A stretch of DNA of 64,000 nt. It comes from Epiperipatus broadwayi. Its lineage: Eukaryota > Onychophora > Udeonychophora > Euonychophora > Peripatidae. Of the stretch, positions 12,166 through 25,045 are shown piece after piece. Every line of letters starts with the position of its first letter. Positions within the stretch are counted from its first letter, which is position 1. Below the pieces are notes generated by a model. That model saw only the letters and a program-made list of their open reading frames with translations. It made no database searches and was not told where the DNA came from. Location of the stretch: NCBI GenBank assembly GCA_028023455.1, contig JAQFVV010000208.1, forward strand, positions 372,001 to 436,000, read 5' to 3'. Made by a program: the position numbers and the translations under genes.

Positions 12166-15100
12166 AAATATAAATGAGAGACTCTAAATGACTCGGCTCA
12201 GTGGGTTTACAATAAATTTAAAGAAAAGAGATGATGATCCAGATATGTATAAGCAAATAAAGGTCAAATCCAATACTGATGAACTATAACTACTACAGCA
12301 TATTAATATTTCAGTAAACCATACAAAAGATTATCTAAAATCACTAATCAATGCTTACCATATTAGTCCTACTAATAGATTATACACTCTCTGAATAAGG
12401 CCTATGATGCTTTGCTTTAAAATATTATCTTACAGAATTATATTTACTAAAACAACAAGAGTAAATAACCTCAGGGATTTTAAAACTAACACTCTTGTGT
12501 AAAATTAAAGTTTAAGTTAAGTTGCCTAATAAAGAATTACTGTGATTAATAAATAAATGAGTGACATCTTAGCTGACCATAAAATAATTATAATATGTTC
12601 AATTTTAAAATAATAAACAAAACAAATATTAATTCACAAAATTTAATGAATCAATTTAAATTTAACTAATAATGGCCTGTTATCTAAGATATTACTTGAG
12701 CAGAGAAAAGAGCAAGGGTACCTTTAATGCCTTTCCATACTCACAGACAACTACTAAAGACCTCAAATGCAAATGAATTAGAATTCTTTAAATATATCAA
12801 ATTTAAGATAATGATAGATGATGTGCAGTAAATATAAGATAAGGTGCAGCTTTTAAAATAATATTAATTAAAATATTCTTCTGAAGTACTAATATTGTTA
12901 ATCTGATATTGCATACTCTTTAGTCTAAAAGATATACCGATAATTTTTAAAAAAATAAACTTTTAACTAAGTATTTAATTAGGTATTTGCTATAAAATTA
13001 CCTGTATTTATGATTCAATATGAGAACCATTTACTTTAACATAGCTTTTTTTTTAATTTTCAAGATAATATTAACTATATTTAATTAACTTAGAATATAC
13101 TTGTAAATTTCTGAATTGAAGATTCAATAACTTTTACATTTTAAGATTTTGTGAACTTGGAACCCAAGACAATAATATATTCTCATATGAAAGTAAAACA
13201 AACAAAACAAAACTTTTGAAATAATAATAATTTGATTTATTAATAGTGAGAAGAAATGTTTACAAATGTAGTAGAATACAAACAGTGCCAATACCGCACT
13301 AAATTTAACACAAGTATTTGGTCTCTTAACAGTTTTATTTAACTTACATTAATACACTTAATAACCGACAAAGGTTATTCAGTATTACTTTCTTTTAATA
13401 ATTAGATTTTTATCAAAAAATACCTTAAACTTTAATTATCATATGTACTTAATAAGCACACTACTATTCTTCTTTATTATACTAATTTATACCATTATTG
13501 TGTCATCTAATAATCAGAATAACACACAGAACTAGGTTTATATTGAAAATCCTAAGCTTGATTTTATACTCCTAAACATAACAAACGCTAAGTTGGAATA
13601 AGCATATTCAGCAATACTTTTGAAAAATTTCATCACTAATTTCACGGATATACTTAATATCATAGCTAGATATATGTTTAAATCAGATTAAGCTAATAAT
13701 AAAAATTAAACTAAATTAAGTGTATGGGGCAATCATTCATCAGAGATCAGTTATACTTTTTTTTAAATAACTTTAGTCCACATAAAATTATTCCCTCAAT
13801 GTTTTAAAGATAATGATGTAACAGACTTACAAATCCAGCGGCGAAATTCTGGATGAAAATATTAAATTAGTATGTGTGAATTGCCACTTATACCATATGC
13901 ATATTTAACATACTTTAAAATAAATATAACTTATTGTTGGTTAGCTTGTGCATGATAAAACTATCATAGCAACACAATTCAAACATTGATATACCTATGA
14001 GCCTTAAATTAGCTACAACTACCTGAAGAAATGCATTTCCTCAGACAAGCATATCTTGTCATCACAAATTTAAAACAAGTGCAACATCACCTACTGTGGT
14101 GTAATTAGCATTAAGTCATCATGAATGATAGGCAAAAATATAAAAATACTAGGCTCCTCAGAGCTGGAAAAGAATGTGGTGGTTTCCAAAATACCTAACT
14201 ACGAGGCAAAACTAAGATGTCTGGAATTCATCTACAGTACACCTGGGAACAGGAACACACACCAGAAAAGCACAATCCTCTCTCATGGGATTTCCAATGC
14301 TTATAAATGTGATCATCATCACTGAAAAATACTATATAATAACCCTCTTTTGGGGACAAGCACTATCAAATCATGGAAATACAATACAATAAAGATGGAG
14401 GATTTTCTTCGACTGCATAAAGCATATTCAAAAATTATGAACTAAGCCTAATTCTTGAGGCTAAACAATACTAACGAATAGCAAGATATATACTTCATCT
14501 GAATTAACTAAGTAATTCCTAAGAAGTTTAAAAATACAAAACGTATTCAATGTTCGAACCAACAAAATACACTGTCAAGTGACTACTGTAGAAAATACTT
14601 TAAAATTAAATGCATATCAAATTCTAGGCAAGGCACAATGCACACATAACAAAATATTAAATGCTAAAATATATTAACTAGTGGACTTTTAAAATTGTAA
14701 ATTAAATGCAAGAATATTTACTTCTCAATGAATATAAAATATTTGTAATTATTATTAATATAACATTCACAAAACAAATGAATGGATATTCTCTGATAAA
14801 CATATTTAGTACTTTTAAAATAAAATTGAGTAAAACATCCCATTTATATGAAAATAAAACTGTGATATTTAAATCTCTATAATAAAATTATTAAACAGAA
14901 ACTAGCTAGTGTAATGCTTAATAAATAAACTAAATCTACTTAAGAATGGCAAAAAACATTTGCTCATTCAAATAAACCTATTTCATTTTAAAATTATAAC
15001 CTTAGTTTACCTGTATATTTATGCAAAAGTGTTACAAAAAAAAATTAATAGCATAAATATTTTTATGGGGTTTTTTTTAAACCAATAAAGCAGACCATAA

Positions 15101-15590
15101 AAAAATAATAATACATTAATTCAAGTTCATATTTCGGCTCCATAATGATTTTTCCATTTCATAACGTGTAGACAATTTATCCAGGTTAAGATATTTATCT
15201 GAATTCGAAGCTTCAATTAATACATTTATACACATGGCAATCATTTCCAAACGAAAATGTTCAATAGTTTATTAATAATATTTTTATGAACAATTAAAAA
15301 AAAAAATTAAATAATAAGATTAAGCCGGCATGAAACAAAATAAATTCTTCAGCTGAACACACTTTAATTTATTTATTGGATCCCGAGTTCAAAATTGCAT
15401 ATAATAATAATAATAATATCTTTCTATCTGAATTTCTTTATCCTCTTTTAGGATTTGAAATATAGTTTTTCTTAAGTACTTTTCCTAATAATATTCCAAG
15501 ACGTATTTATTTTTAAAATTAATTTCCTTTGCTTACTTTTAAATATGAGAGTAAAATTTTTTTACTGTTTAAGACATTTCTCCATTTATA
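12166..15590. other. AT-rich non-coding DNA with one unassigned block
   Basis: The stretch 14090-14330 is less AT-rich and holds a 66-codon plus-strand frame that I do not recognise. The rest looks like neutral intergenic or intronic sequence. Confidence 0.45.
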
Positions 15591-17410
15591 TATTGTAACA
15601 GTCAGAATCGTCTATCTCGCTAACACACTGCAGAATTCAAACCCCAGACATGAAACTGAACATTCTAGGAGGGGTTTCCTTCTAGATATACTAAGTTCGA
15701 ATCTAAAGCCCAAATTTCACAGCGCCATCTATGTGACAATGCATCTGATGCCACTACTAGTATGACCTTTGACTGGTGCCTGGTGGTCAGGGAGAAACAA
15801 AAGACTATACTAAAAGAAGTTTGGGTGGCTAATTAACGTCTATGGATTTACAAAAGAAATGCAGAAAATATATATATATACCGAGACAGTGATAGGAATC
15901 AAATAAAATAAGAGATCAAATTTAGTTTTAAATAATTTCACAAAATTTATTTAAATAAAATATATATATAACGCCACTGTCTGCTTATATGAGACAGGGA
16001 CACGTATTAAATAATTGTGGGCATTATATTTCAATAAATGATGTATTCTATTCCTCGGGCTAATAGCATTACGATAATGTGCTTGACAAGATAGTAACAT
16101 GTGCGAGGTGCTTTGAGCAATTATGCAAGTTTAAGAAAATATTTGAAATTAAATGTTATAAAATATTTATTGATTTCGAGAATAGAACGGACAAAAGCTT
16201 ACTAGGCAACAAAGTGGGAATGTGATTAAGGCATTTATTTGAGAATAATAATAATAGAGTTACATTGGGAGGTCAGTATTGCTGATAATGAATTTATTAA
16301 AGTTGGAGGGTGTGACACGTTTAAGTCATGGATGCTTTGTAAAATAAATATAAAATAAAACAATATTGAAGATCCGGAATAATTACGGAGGGCATCTCGC
16401 CGCTAACCCGTAGGAAAGTATTTTATGAACAGCCGAAACTTAGCAACTGTGTGATGATTGTGTTTAATTCCCAGGGGTGTCATTTGGGACACCCTCTGCC
16501 TGGAAACTTGCAATAAGCGAAAAGAATGGACTTTGCCGTGTAAAGAATCCTTGGAAAAATAAAACAAAGCAGTCTCAACAACCAATTCATTTACCAGCAA
16601 TACGAGACTAGTGTATGTAAAACATACTGAATGGGATTTACTTGGATTAAGAGAAATGCCCAATCAAATTCCCAGAAATTCATTTAAAAGGGTCCGCACA
16701 TTCTCGATGTCAATGATGAACTTTGTAATTAAAGTAGAACATGGTAATTAAAATATAAAAATGCATGCTTGCGGGTTTGAAAAGTAAGTATAGATTTATA
16801 TACGCAATTATGCATTAGGGGACACATTTAATCATTAACCTCGCATATACTCTCATATTATCTTAAAATCAATAACATGTAGATTTTAAACTATGTGATT
16901 ATATTATATATTAAAGAAAAGAATCGCCCTTGAACAAGTGATTTGCAAGATAATAAAATTGGAAAATTATAAATTTAAAATATGCCTTAATAGTGGCGTC
17001 TTACTTTCAATAAAGGGAATAGTTCACTCGGTCAAAGATGATTCTGACACATTATCATAATAAAATAAAAGAAAGCTTTATAGATAGAAAATATTAATCC
17101 AAGGATAGAGAGCAAAATGTTGAGTATATTTAAACACGTTAAAGAAATACATAATGAAGTTATGTGAAATATAAGAAAACAATGTTAAATAGCTATAGCA
17201 TGTTAGTTAGGAATCACAAGAGCTCTTGGGTTAATTTAGGGTTACCTCTGGAGAAGCATTTAGGTAGATTGATGGTCAGCAGGTTTTTATATAATTTAAC
17301 AGCAAAATCTGGAAATGTTCATATTTTGCAGCAGCAGCAGTTCTGGGGTTTGTGTGATAACTTCCGATGGTCTACGGCAGCAGATGACCATTCCAGAGAG
17401 AAATAGTCTT
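15590..17410. other. GC-raised block, unidentified
   Basis: This block has more CpG and G+C than anything nearby. Stretches at 15600-15790, 16380-16690 and 17160-17410 hold frames of 78 (+), 86 (-) and 80 (+) codons without a recognised domain. (CAG)4 lies at about 17331-17342. It may be an old transposon, or exons and regulatory DNA of an unknown gene. Confidence 0.4.
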
Positions 17411-19969
17411 CTCACACTCTACTCTGTCATGTCAAGATTTACAAATTACTAGAATAGAACTCAGAATGATTTCTCTTAGAAACATTAGAAGAAAACTGGA
17501 GAACAAAAGAAAACCCTTCTTTTTATAGTAGACGTTAACAATAGAACTGCCCTGGAGCATTACAAAAATATATTGGACTTATCAGCTATAATTAAATCAT
17601 CCGAATGTCTAAAGGAATTCAACATTAATTAATTTCTTTTGTTAATTTTCCTGTCGACATTCGAATTACAAACTAGATTTAATTAAAAATTACTTTTATT
17701 AATTAAAGAAAACCTTAAGTGGACATCTGCTGTTTTTAGATAAACTTATATAATATTAGCTAATTAAACTATTGTCCCTCATTTATTTTAAAGAAATATA
17801 TTGGGATAACTTTTATTAAATTAAACGAAAGTTATTTTACTTTTAAATTGCAATATTTGAATCTATTTACTAAACGAATATTTACTAAATGAGTTTTATT
17901 TAAAATCAAAATACATTACGACAGTAATATATTTGTAAATAGATTCAAACAAAATAACATTAACAATTTATAATTTTGATATGTTTTAAAATGCATATCA
18001 TAGTGTGTGCGCAATTATGACTTATATAACCTACTTTTTAATAAATCAAAATTATGTGAACATATACATAATCTATAATCTTTTATTTATTTGGAAATGA
18101 CTTACATATATATATAATACGAGCATTGTACTTGTGGTTTAAAATTAGGCGGGATTTTCAGTATATAAGCGTATTGCAGACACACTACGATAGATTGGGG
18201 TTCAAACTAAGGTATGGGGTAGGAAATAGGTGAGAAAAGGTGAAACGAAGATCTGCAAAGCAGACCTTACTGTTTCAATATACTATAATTAATGTCATAA
18301 AGTTATTTTTAATTACTGGCAAGTATGACCATTTATAATGAACTCAGTAACTATAAATTCATTATTCATGCTTACAAATTGCTTTAAAGTTTTATTTCCA
18401 AATACGTGTCCTTTTTTTTTACTGTGTAAATAAAAATTATCCTTTAAAATGTATATATTATCTGTTTGTGTTTAGTTAAACAAATCATTTTCATATATGT
18501 CAAGATATAAGTAATAACTTTTCCTTTTTTAAAAAAAATAATCATTCTTTATAGTTTCACTGTAATCGAACATAGCAGCTTCTTTATAATGTTCTTTTTA
18601 AACTTAAACAAAAAAATCTCTCTTTTTTTTTACATGTACTTTTAATCTAACAGGAAAAATAATTAACATTTTACTTTCAAAATAGTGTAATACAACCGAA
18701 CACTTATCTATGGAAATGATTAATAGTTTGTTCCTTAACCTTATTTCCAAGTAAAGAAAATTAAACAAATTAATGTCATATAATATGTGAGATGCTTCAT
18801 TTACTTTAGACATTTTTGTACTATAATTTTTATGCCTCGATTAAAATTAAAATTGTCAGAAAAACAGATTACCTTTCTTTTAGCCTTCCTCCATTACAGG
18901 ACGATTTTAAATATTTTAAACATACTTTTTTTTTAGAAATATCTAAATTTTTTTTAAAAATTACTTTTATTAACAAAATTTTAAGATCCAGCACCAGTTG
19001 AATCAAAACAAGATCAGCCCCTGGATGGTCCCTTGATCTCTGTTTTATCTCACAATTTTTCATCCACCTACAATTTATTTAAAAACCAATAAAAACTATT
19101 TTTCATTTAATTTTAATATTCTGACAAACCAGCTGTGGAATCAATCTACTGACATAATCAATATAATTTTTCCATATCACGTGACTTTGAGCTGCAAAGT
19201 CAAAATTTTAATATTACAAATATTATGCAACAATTTCTTTTATATATTTTATACAAAACAATAGTAATAAATATAAAATTTAAAATTATGCCCTTTATTA
19301 AACCCTTAAATATTTTATTAAAGTAATTTTATCCACACATTTGCTTTATTTACTTATTTTAAACAATATGGGAGTTAAATTATTTTTTTTATTCTTATGT
19401 TTCCATGTCTATGCATGCACATATTCTCACATACATCTGGCATTACATTAATTGTTTAAAATTATTTTTAAAATTACAACAATAAAATGTTAATGATTAT
19501 TTAATCTAACTAACTTTTATAACTGGAGTGCTAAACTACAAAACTAATAACAAATATTTTTATTTCTTTTTTTTTTTAATAAAAGCTTACATATCATTTT
19601 TTTTTAAATTTATTACTTACTTATTCCAACTTAATAATAATATCTTATTATTATTCCTTAGATACTAGAATGAACCATACAGTAGTCATTTTTAGAATAT
19701 ATTTAATATTATTTATCAATTCAAAATTTTTTTTTATCATTTGCTTATGTTAAATTATTACCTAACATCCCTAATCAAACCAACTGACACTATTAAAATA
19801 TTTAGATTATCTTACTTTAATAATTAACTAAGTTAATTTCCATTTTTATCATCATTACTTTTTTTTTAAATCCAAAATTTTAAACAAAAAGGTTAAGCTA
19901 AGATAACCTTGATTACCTCTTGGAACTAAGTGACACTTCAGTTAGGTACAATATATACATAAAAATAAA
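17411..19969. other. AT-rich non-coding DNA
   Basis: Many A and T runs. Nothing recognised except a less AT-rich word at 18985-19050 without a partner. Confidence 0.5.
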
Positions 19970-20400
19970 CAATGTTGGGCATGAGGTAATTTATCATAAT
20001 AGCATGGAAAGTAGTTTATGGTTTAAGGCTTGAACAGGATCTTTAGGACAAGGGAATATTCACATAGATGCAAAAATGTAGGTGAGTTAGTCTGCAAGTT
20101 ATGTAAGAAAGGCATAGAAAATATTAGGCATATACAGAAATTGCATTCTTGGTTTTTAGGCTGGGTTTGAGGAAAGATAAGGAGGTTTTACATATAAAGG
20201 CCACAGAGTTGACAAAGATTATGTTGTGGAAATGGGATGGAGCAGCGTAAGGAACAATATGGGAAAAATTTAGTGTGGGAATACAAGGAGAAGGTAAGGT
20301 GGCTAACAGGTTTCTCTGGGCATTGTGGCTGAGAAATTCCTGATCCCTGATAAAAAAAGCTACCATGTATCATATCACAATGTTTTGGAATCATAGGAAT
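19970..20400 (+). mobile_element. CR1/L2-group LINE, 3' end fragment
   Basis: Matches the 3' terminal 430 bp or so of the minus-strand copy at 61.86-62.35 kb. It includes a C-terminal knuckle-like stretch (V-C-K-L-C-K-K-G, then I-R-H-I) at about 20090-20140, the 3' untranslated part, and a terminal stretch ending in atcatatcacaatg. It is 5' truncated at about 19970. The short minus-strand open frames here are shadows. Confidence 0.72.
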
Positions 20401-21072
20401 ATTTCACATTGTACAAGTTTTAATTTAAAGGTTATCTTTACATCTCAAATACATTTTCATTTATTTCAATGATATTCTTATTAATAAAGATCAAATACAT
20501 TTAATTTATATATATACATATTAATGTTTTTTTACAGATTAAAACAATCCATGTGTATAAAAGGAAACGTTAATTGGAATTCAGACATAATTTTGTTGTT
20601 TGGTTTTTTTTTTAATATTAAATAGTAATAAATTTTTAATTTATTTCATTTTATTTAATAAGCACATAATTTTTATATATTATTGGAAATATTTTAATGG
20701 TGATACACTATCTTTTCAAACTGAAGATTATACACCTTTACCCCACTTAGTGATTGGCTATTTAGAAATATTTTACAATAGCAATCATCATCAATTTGTA
20801 CCCACTACTGTGATTTACAATCGATTATTCACTATAACGATCAGAAAAAATTTTTTAAAAATGTTTTGGCAGCCATCTTGAATTTTGCGTCACTGATGAC
20901 ATCAGAGAATAGATATTTTAAATTAATTTTACCCAAAATCAAAAATACATTATTGTATAGCACATACAACATTTTATTCATAAAACACAATGATAGTGCT
21001 GCATCACTATTATAAATATAGAATGTATAAACTTAAAATATATATAATTACTGAATCTATAATACTGTATAC

Positions 21073-21182
21073 ATATAAGTGTCGAATGTCTTTAGAAAGA
21101 TTAAACTTTATTTAAATATAATGTACAGTATTTGGATTATTTAAATAAAGTTTAATTTTTCTACACATTCAACACTTATATT
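21073..21182. repeat. Hairpin with arms of about 43 bp inside the pogo-like relic
   Basis: taagtgtcgaatgt, then ttaaactttatttaaa on the left, is mirrored by tttaaataaagtttaa, then acattcaacactta on the right. The loop is short. It may be a small MITE inserted in the older element. Confidence 0.7.
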
Positions 21183-21886
21183 AGATGATGAAAACAGTAC
21201 AACTAAAATACCATCATCACAAACTTTCAGGAAAACACTAAATACTAATATTAAATTGCATGTGTGTGTTCCTTAATTACGTACACTCAAGTGGTTTCAA
21301 ATCAAAAGAAAAACATTTTTTAAAAAAGGTTAAAAAGAAAAACAGATTGAATTTAAAATAAGTGTTAATAAATAATCTTTCTATACGAACAGGGGGGGGC
21401 ACTATTACATTACTAAAAATATACAGTAAGACAAATAAACTTAGTGTATGTTTTAAAAAATTAGAAGTTAGATTTTTTTTTCTTTTAAAATAAGTTGATT
21501 TTTTTATTTTTCTAAAGTTGACTGATTTACGATACACATTAAGCCTTTTGTTATTCTGGAGTACAGTAATAAGTCTTTATGTTTAATTAAATAATTTATA
21601 ATTAAACATTGTTTTTTAATTTGAATAATTTCACATAAGTAATAAACATAAATGTACAGTAATATGTACTGTAATACAAATTTTAAAAAATGCACTTCAG
21701 TATGGATTTTTTTTCAATGTGATGAAAACCTTCTGCGGAAGAATATAAAAACACTTAAATTCAAATTTTGTTTCACTTTCTCTTTCTTTTTGCTGTACTG
21801 TACTTTTTAAACAGTGAAAATATGCATTTCTTTTCCTAGTGATATAAAACTTTTCTTTTTAGATACCATATTTAGTCATCATTGCC

Positions 21887-22003
21887 ATGAAAAAATCAAG
21901 AAAATCTTTGAGCTTGGAAACCAATGTGGATATTTTACATCAAATGGAACTGACCAATTTTTCCTCCATAGATCCCCATTATAAATACATATTCTGTAAA
22001 TGA
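21887..22003 (+). pseudogene. N-terminal scrap of a pogo/CENP-B-type transposase
   Basis: 38 codons beginning MKKSRKSLSLETNVDILHQM, which fits the [KR]-[KR]-x-[RK]-K-x-[LY]-[ST]-L-E-x-x-[VL]-x-I-L opening of the CENP-B-like helix-turn-helix. After that the similarity stops, and a TGA follows within about 50 bp of the right terminal repeat. The DNA-binding domain is incomplete and there is no DDE domain. Confidence 0.45.
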
Positions 22004-22066
22004 TATTCTTGCTTAACGATGAGTTTTGGAGGACCAATTGCCATTGCTAAGTGGGGTAAAGGTGTA

Positions 22067-23281
22067 TATATAAAAAATTAAACTATTTAAAACCCCTTAT
22101 TTATGTTTAATTTTTAGGGAAAAAATTAATGTTCTATTTTTCATTTTTATTTTTCAAAAATTATAAGAGATATATTCTCATATTAATTTAAAATGGCACT
22201 TCTTAAAATGTAATTCTAATATTTCCAAGAATACTTGAATAACTTAAAATAAATAAATAATGGATTTTCTCATGAAAGTTGAACTAAGTTTTATGTAAAT
22301 GAGGCTGGGTTTGCATCTGAATAATAATAGTTTCACTCTTATTTAAAAAAAATTACTAAAATTGCTAATACTATGTACATCTAGGTTAATTAATGTAAAT
22401 GATTATTTGGAAATAGTATGAATACAGAACCCCACGACTTGATGGCATTGCTTTTCACAAAACGCATATCAATATACCATTTTAGTGGCCTTAACTTATG
22501 GCTGACACTACAATAGGTGTTTTTTAGCCATAACAGGCCAGCTGAGGGTGATGTATTCTACATTACTTAACAAAATACTATGCCCATTGCATTGCGACAG
22601 TATTCATCAAGTGAGCACTTTTGAACTCTCGCTATGGTCTGATTTGATGGTGGCTGTATTTGAAAGAGATGAAACTCTGCAAAAATTTTTATTGTTGGAA
22701 ATTTTTTAGAAAGTGTAGTCGAATTAGTATTCCATATTAAAAATTGTCATATCATCACACACCCTTCCCTATACTTTTGAACTACACATAACTTGAAAAG
22801 ATTCTTCTTTTCAACAGAGTTGTTTCCAATTTTGCAAGCAAATGCCCATTTATGCATGAATCCATGTGAGAACTGTAAGAGAAGTTGGTTTGAGGGATCC
22901 AAAATCCTGTTACTTACAACTTTGAGGTTTCCCTGTTATTTTATTTGTGTGTTACTTTTGGCTTTTTTTTATGTCCCCGAAAATGGTGTTTTTTTTTTGT
23001 TACTTGTTTTGGTTCACAACTTGTCCAAAGTTTCATTTATTTTTTAATTCAATAAATTATTTTATGGGAAACTATTGTTTTTTGTTGTTGTTCACATGAT
23101 TAAAAAGTAGGTAGGTAATATTTGATAAGTTTCATTAACAGTTAATTAAAATAGGTAATATTTTATTATACCAAAATAAAAAAAAGAAGTGCTTAAGAGT
23201 TTATTCAAAAAGCCCCATTCAAAAAAAAATATATAATATAATAATAAAGAACTGAATGGTAATATAATAAAATGTTCAAAA
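22067..23281. other. Non-coding DNA, one GC-raised stretch
   Basis: 22430-22700 is somewhat richer in G+C, and an 84-codon frame lies at 22793-23047. Neither resembles a known domain. Confidence 0.4.
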
Positions 23282-24125
23282 AGAAAATCCAAAAAGAAGT
23301 CGATAATTAAATATCAAAACAAACCTTCCCCACCATCCCACCCCACCTCCCCTGGCTTAAAAAAAGTGTTCTTTAAAAACGAACTGTTTATGTCTTTTTT
23401 AAAATTAAAGGCCTAAAAATTAAGGAAGAACTTTTCACTATCATATGCTTTCTGTAGCATAAACATTTGAAAAAAAAAATAGAAAAACTTCGTAATAAAT
23501 TAACAAAAAAAAAGACAACAATTAATAATCAAAACAACTCCTCCACCCTCCAAAAAACCAAGTGTTGTTTTGTTCAAAGTACTGAATTGTTGAAGTCTTT
23601 CAGCAAATCAAAACATCAACCAAAAAAAAAAGAAGATAAGTTAAAAGTAAAAAACCAACCCCCTCCACCATCTAAAAACAACAAAGGGTTTGCTACCATA
23701 TTTTTGTGTAAACAAACCGATGGAGCATTAATCGATCATTTAAAAGCAAACTAACACCCTAACATCATCTAAAAATAAAGTGTTTGTTTCTTAAAAGAAT
23801 TAATCAAAAAAAAATAAAAAAACCAGGTGAAAAAAAAACTTTGGTTTACTGTAAGTAATATTATGGTAAACAAACCAATAAACAGTTAGTCGATAATCTA
23901 AAAACAAACCAACACTCCTAGACCATCTAAAAACAAAGTATTTGTTTATTTAAAAATGAAAAAAAAACCTGGGTGAAATAAAAAAAAACTTTGGTGGCTT
24001 ACCATAATATTATGTAAACCAAACAGATGGGCCAACGATGAAAAAAAATTAAAAAGCGGTTTAAAAAAACAAAAAAAAATCTTTTACTGTAATATTATGT
24101 AAACAAACAGATGGCCCGTGAATCG
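23282..24125 (+). repeat. Degenerate satellite-like tandem array
   Basis: The word taatattatgtaaacaaac, followed by agatgg or similar, recurs near 23694, 23855, 24003 and 24091. Between occurrences are aaaaacaaaccaacactcc, ccatctaaaaacaaagt and A-rich stretches. Unit length falls from about 160 to 150 to 90 bp. The frame at 23467-23754 (Lys/Asn/Pro-rich) lies wholly inside and is not a gene. Confidence 0.75.
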
Positions 24126-24669
24126 GTATATTGATGTGCATTGAGCAAAAAAGAGTAGTATCAAATGGTAGGGTTCAGTATTCATACTATTATTGATTAT
24201 TTTGGACTGACTAAACAATCTAATAAAGGGGTGCCAAAATGTTTATAGACTGTGTTTGGTTTAATTATCAAAGACCTGATATTATTTAATGTAGTTTGAA
24301 ATTTTAATTGGCTATCTGTTAATCTGATTTCAGAACAGATTATATTTGCTTGTTTAATGAAGTTTGTTTAAAACTTCTTTTGAATTAATAATTTCATTCT
24401 CTTTAGATAAGTAGCAATTTAGACCATAGGTAAAGGTGGATATCTATCTTTATTGTGTAAAAAAGGTTGCCTTGACTATAGATTGAGATTGTTGATTGTT
24501 ATTAATATTGGTATTGTTTAGATGTTGACTGCTTTTATGTACTTACATTTATATATTATAACAGGATGGGGTAGTTAAAGGGAGATCCTGAGGTAATGGC
24601 AAAATCATCATCATTAAGCCCAGTTCAACAAGATATTTCAAATGATGATCTTTACAAAAAATATAATAT

Positions 24670-24775
24670 TTAAGATATAAAAGATATTAAAGTAAGCTAT
24701 TCAAGATATTAAAGTAAGAGTAATATTAAAGAAAGTGATATTAAAGTAATGTTTATATATTAAAGTAAATAATAT
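24670..24775 (+). repeat. Short degenerate tandem repeat
   Basis: gatattaaagtaa or a near variant occurs four or five times at intervals of about 20 to 35 bp. Confidence 0.7.
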
Positions 24776-24969
24776 TATATATTATAAGAGAGAGCATCAG
24801 ATTGAAAGATCTCTGAAGAGATCAGCCAGTTAACTCCTTAGACAACTAAAAGTATAATTAACCATACATCAACCAACATTATCAATAAATAAAAGTAAGT
24901 ACTAGAAATACTCAGAAGAAATAACCATTCATCATTAATGATCAATAATAAAATAAATCAATAATCAAT

Positions 24970-25045
24970 CTTGTGATGGAATTTGAACTGGGTCCACTGT
25001 AGACCAGGTTACCTATTGAGCCTTTTTCAGCTTGGGGCAATTATT
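24970..25045 (-). mobile_element. tRNA-like SINE head or tRNA relic
   Basis: On the minus strand, ggctcaataggtaac (box A-like, 25008-25022) precedes cccagttcaaattcc (box B-like, 24978-24992) at tRNA-like spacing. I cannot fold a convincing acceptor stem, so it is more likely a SINE head than a working tRNA. Confidence 0.4.

Larger units (their letters stand above)
20731..22066 (+). mobile_element. pogo/Tc1-mariner-like DNA transposon relic
   Basis: The ends form an inverted repeat whose outer 20 bases are identical: tacacctttaccccacttag at 20731-20750 and its reverse complement at 22047-22066. Both ends are flanked by TA, as expected of TA-targeting Tc1/mariner elements. Inside, on the plus strand at 21887-22003, is a short frame preceded by a pyrimidine-rich acceptor-like tttctttttag. 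Its start, M-K-K-S-R-K-S-L-S-L-E-T, followed by V-D-I-L, resembles the N-terminus of pogo/Tigger (CENP-B-type) transposases. The rest of the transposase is missing, so this is an internally deleted copy. Confidence 0.55.

Noticed and set aside
23467-23754. 95-codon Lys/Asn/Pro-rich frame
   Set aside because: It lies wholly in a degenerate tandem array.
24970-25045. Functional tRNA gene
   Set aside because: Box-like words are present, but no acceptor stem or clear anticodon arm can be folded, so I kept it only as a tRNA-like SINE head.
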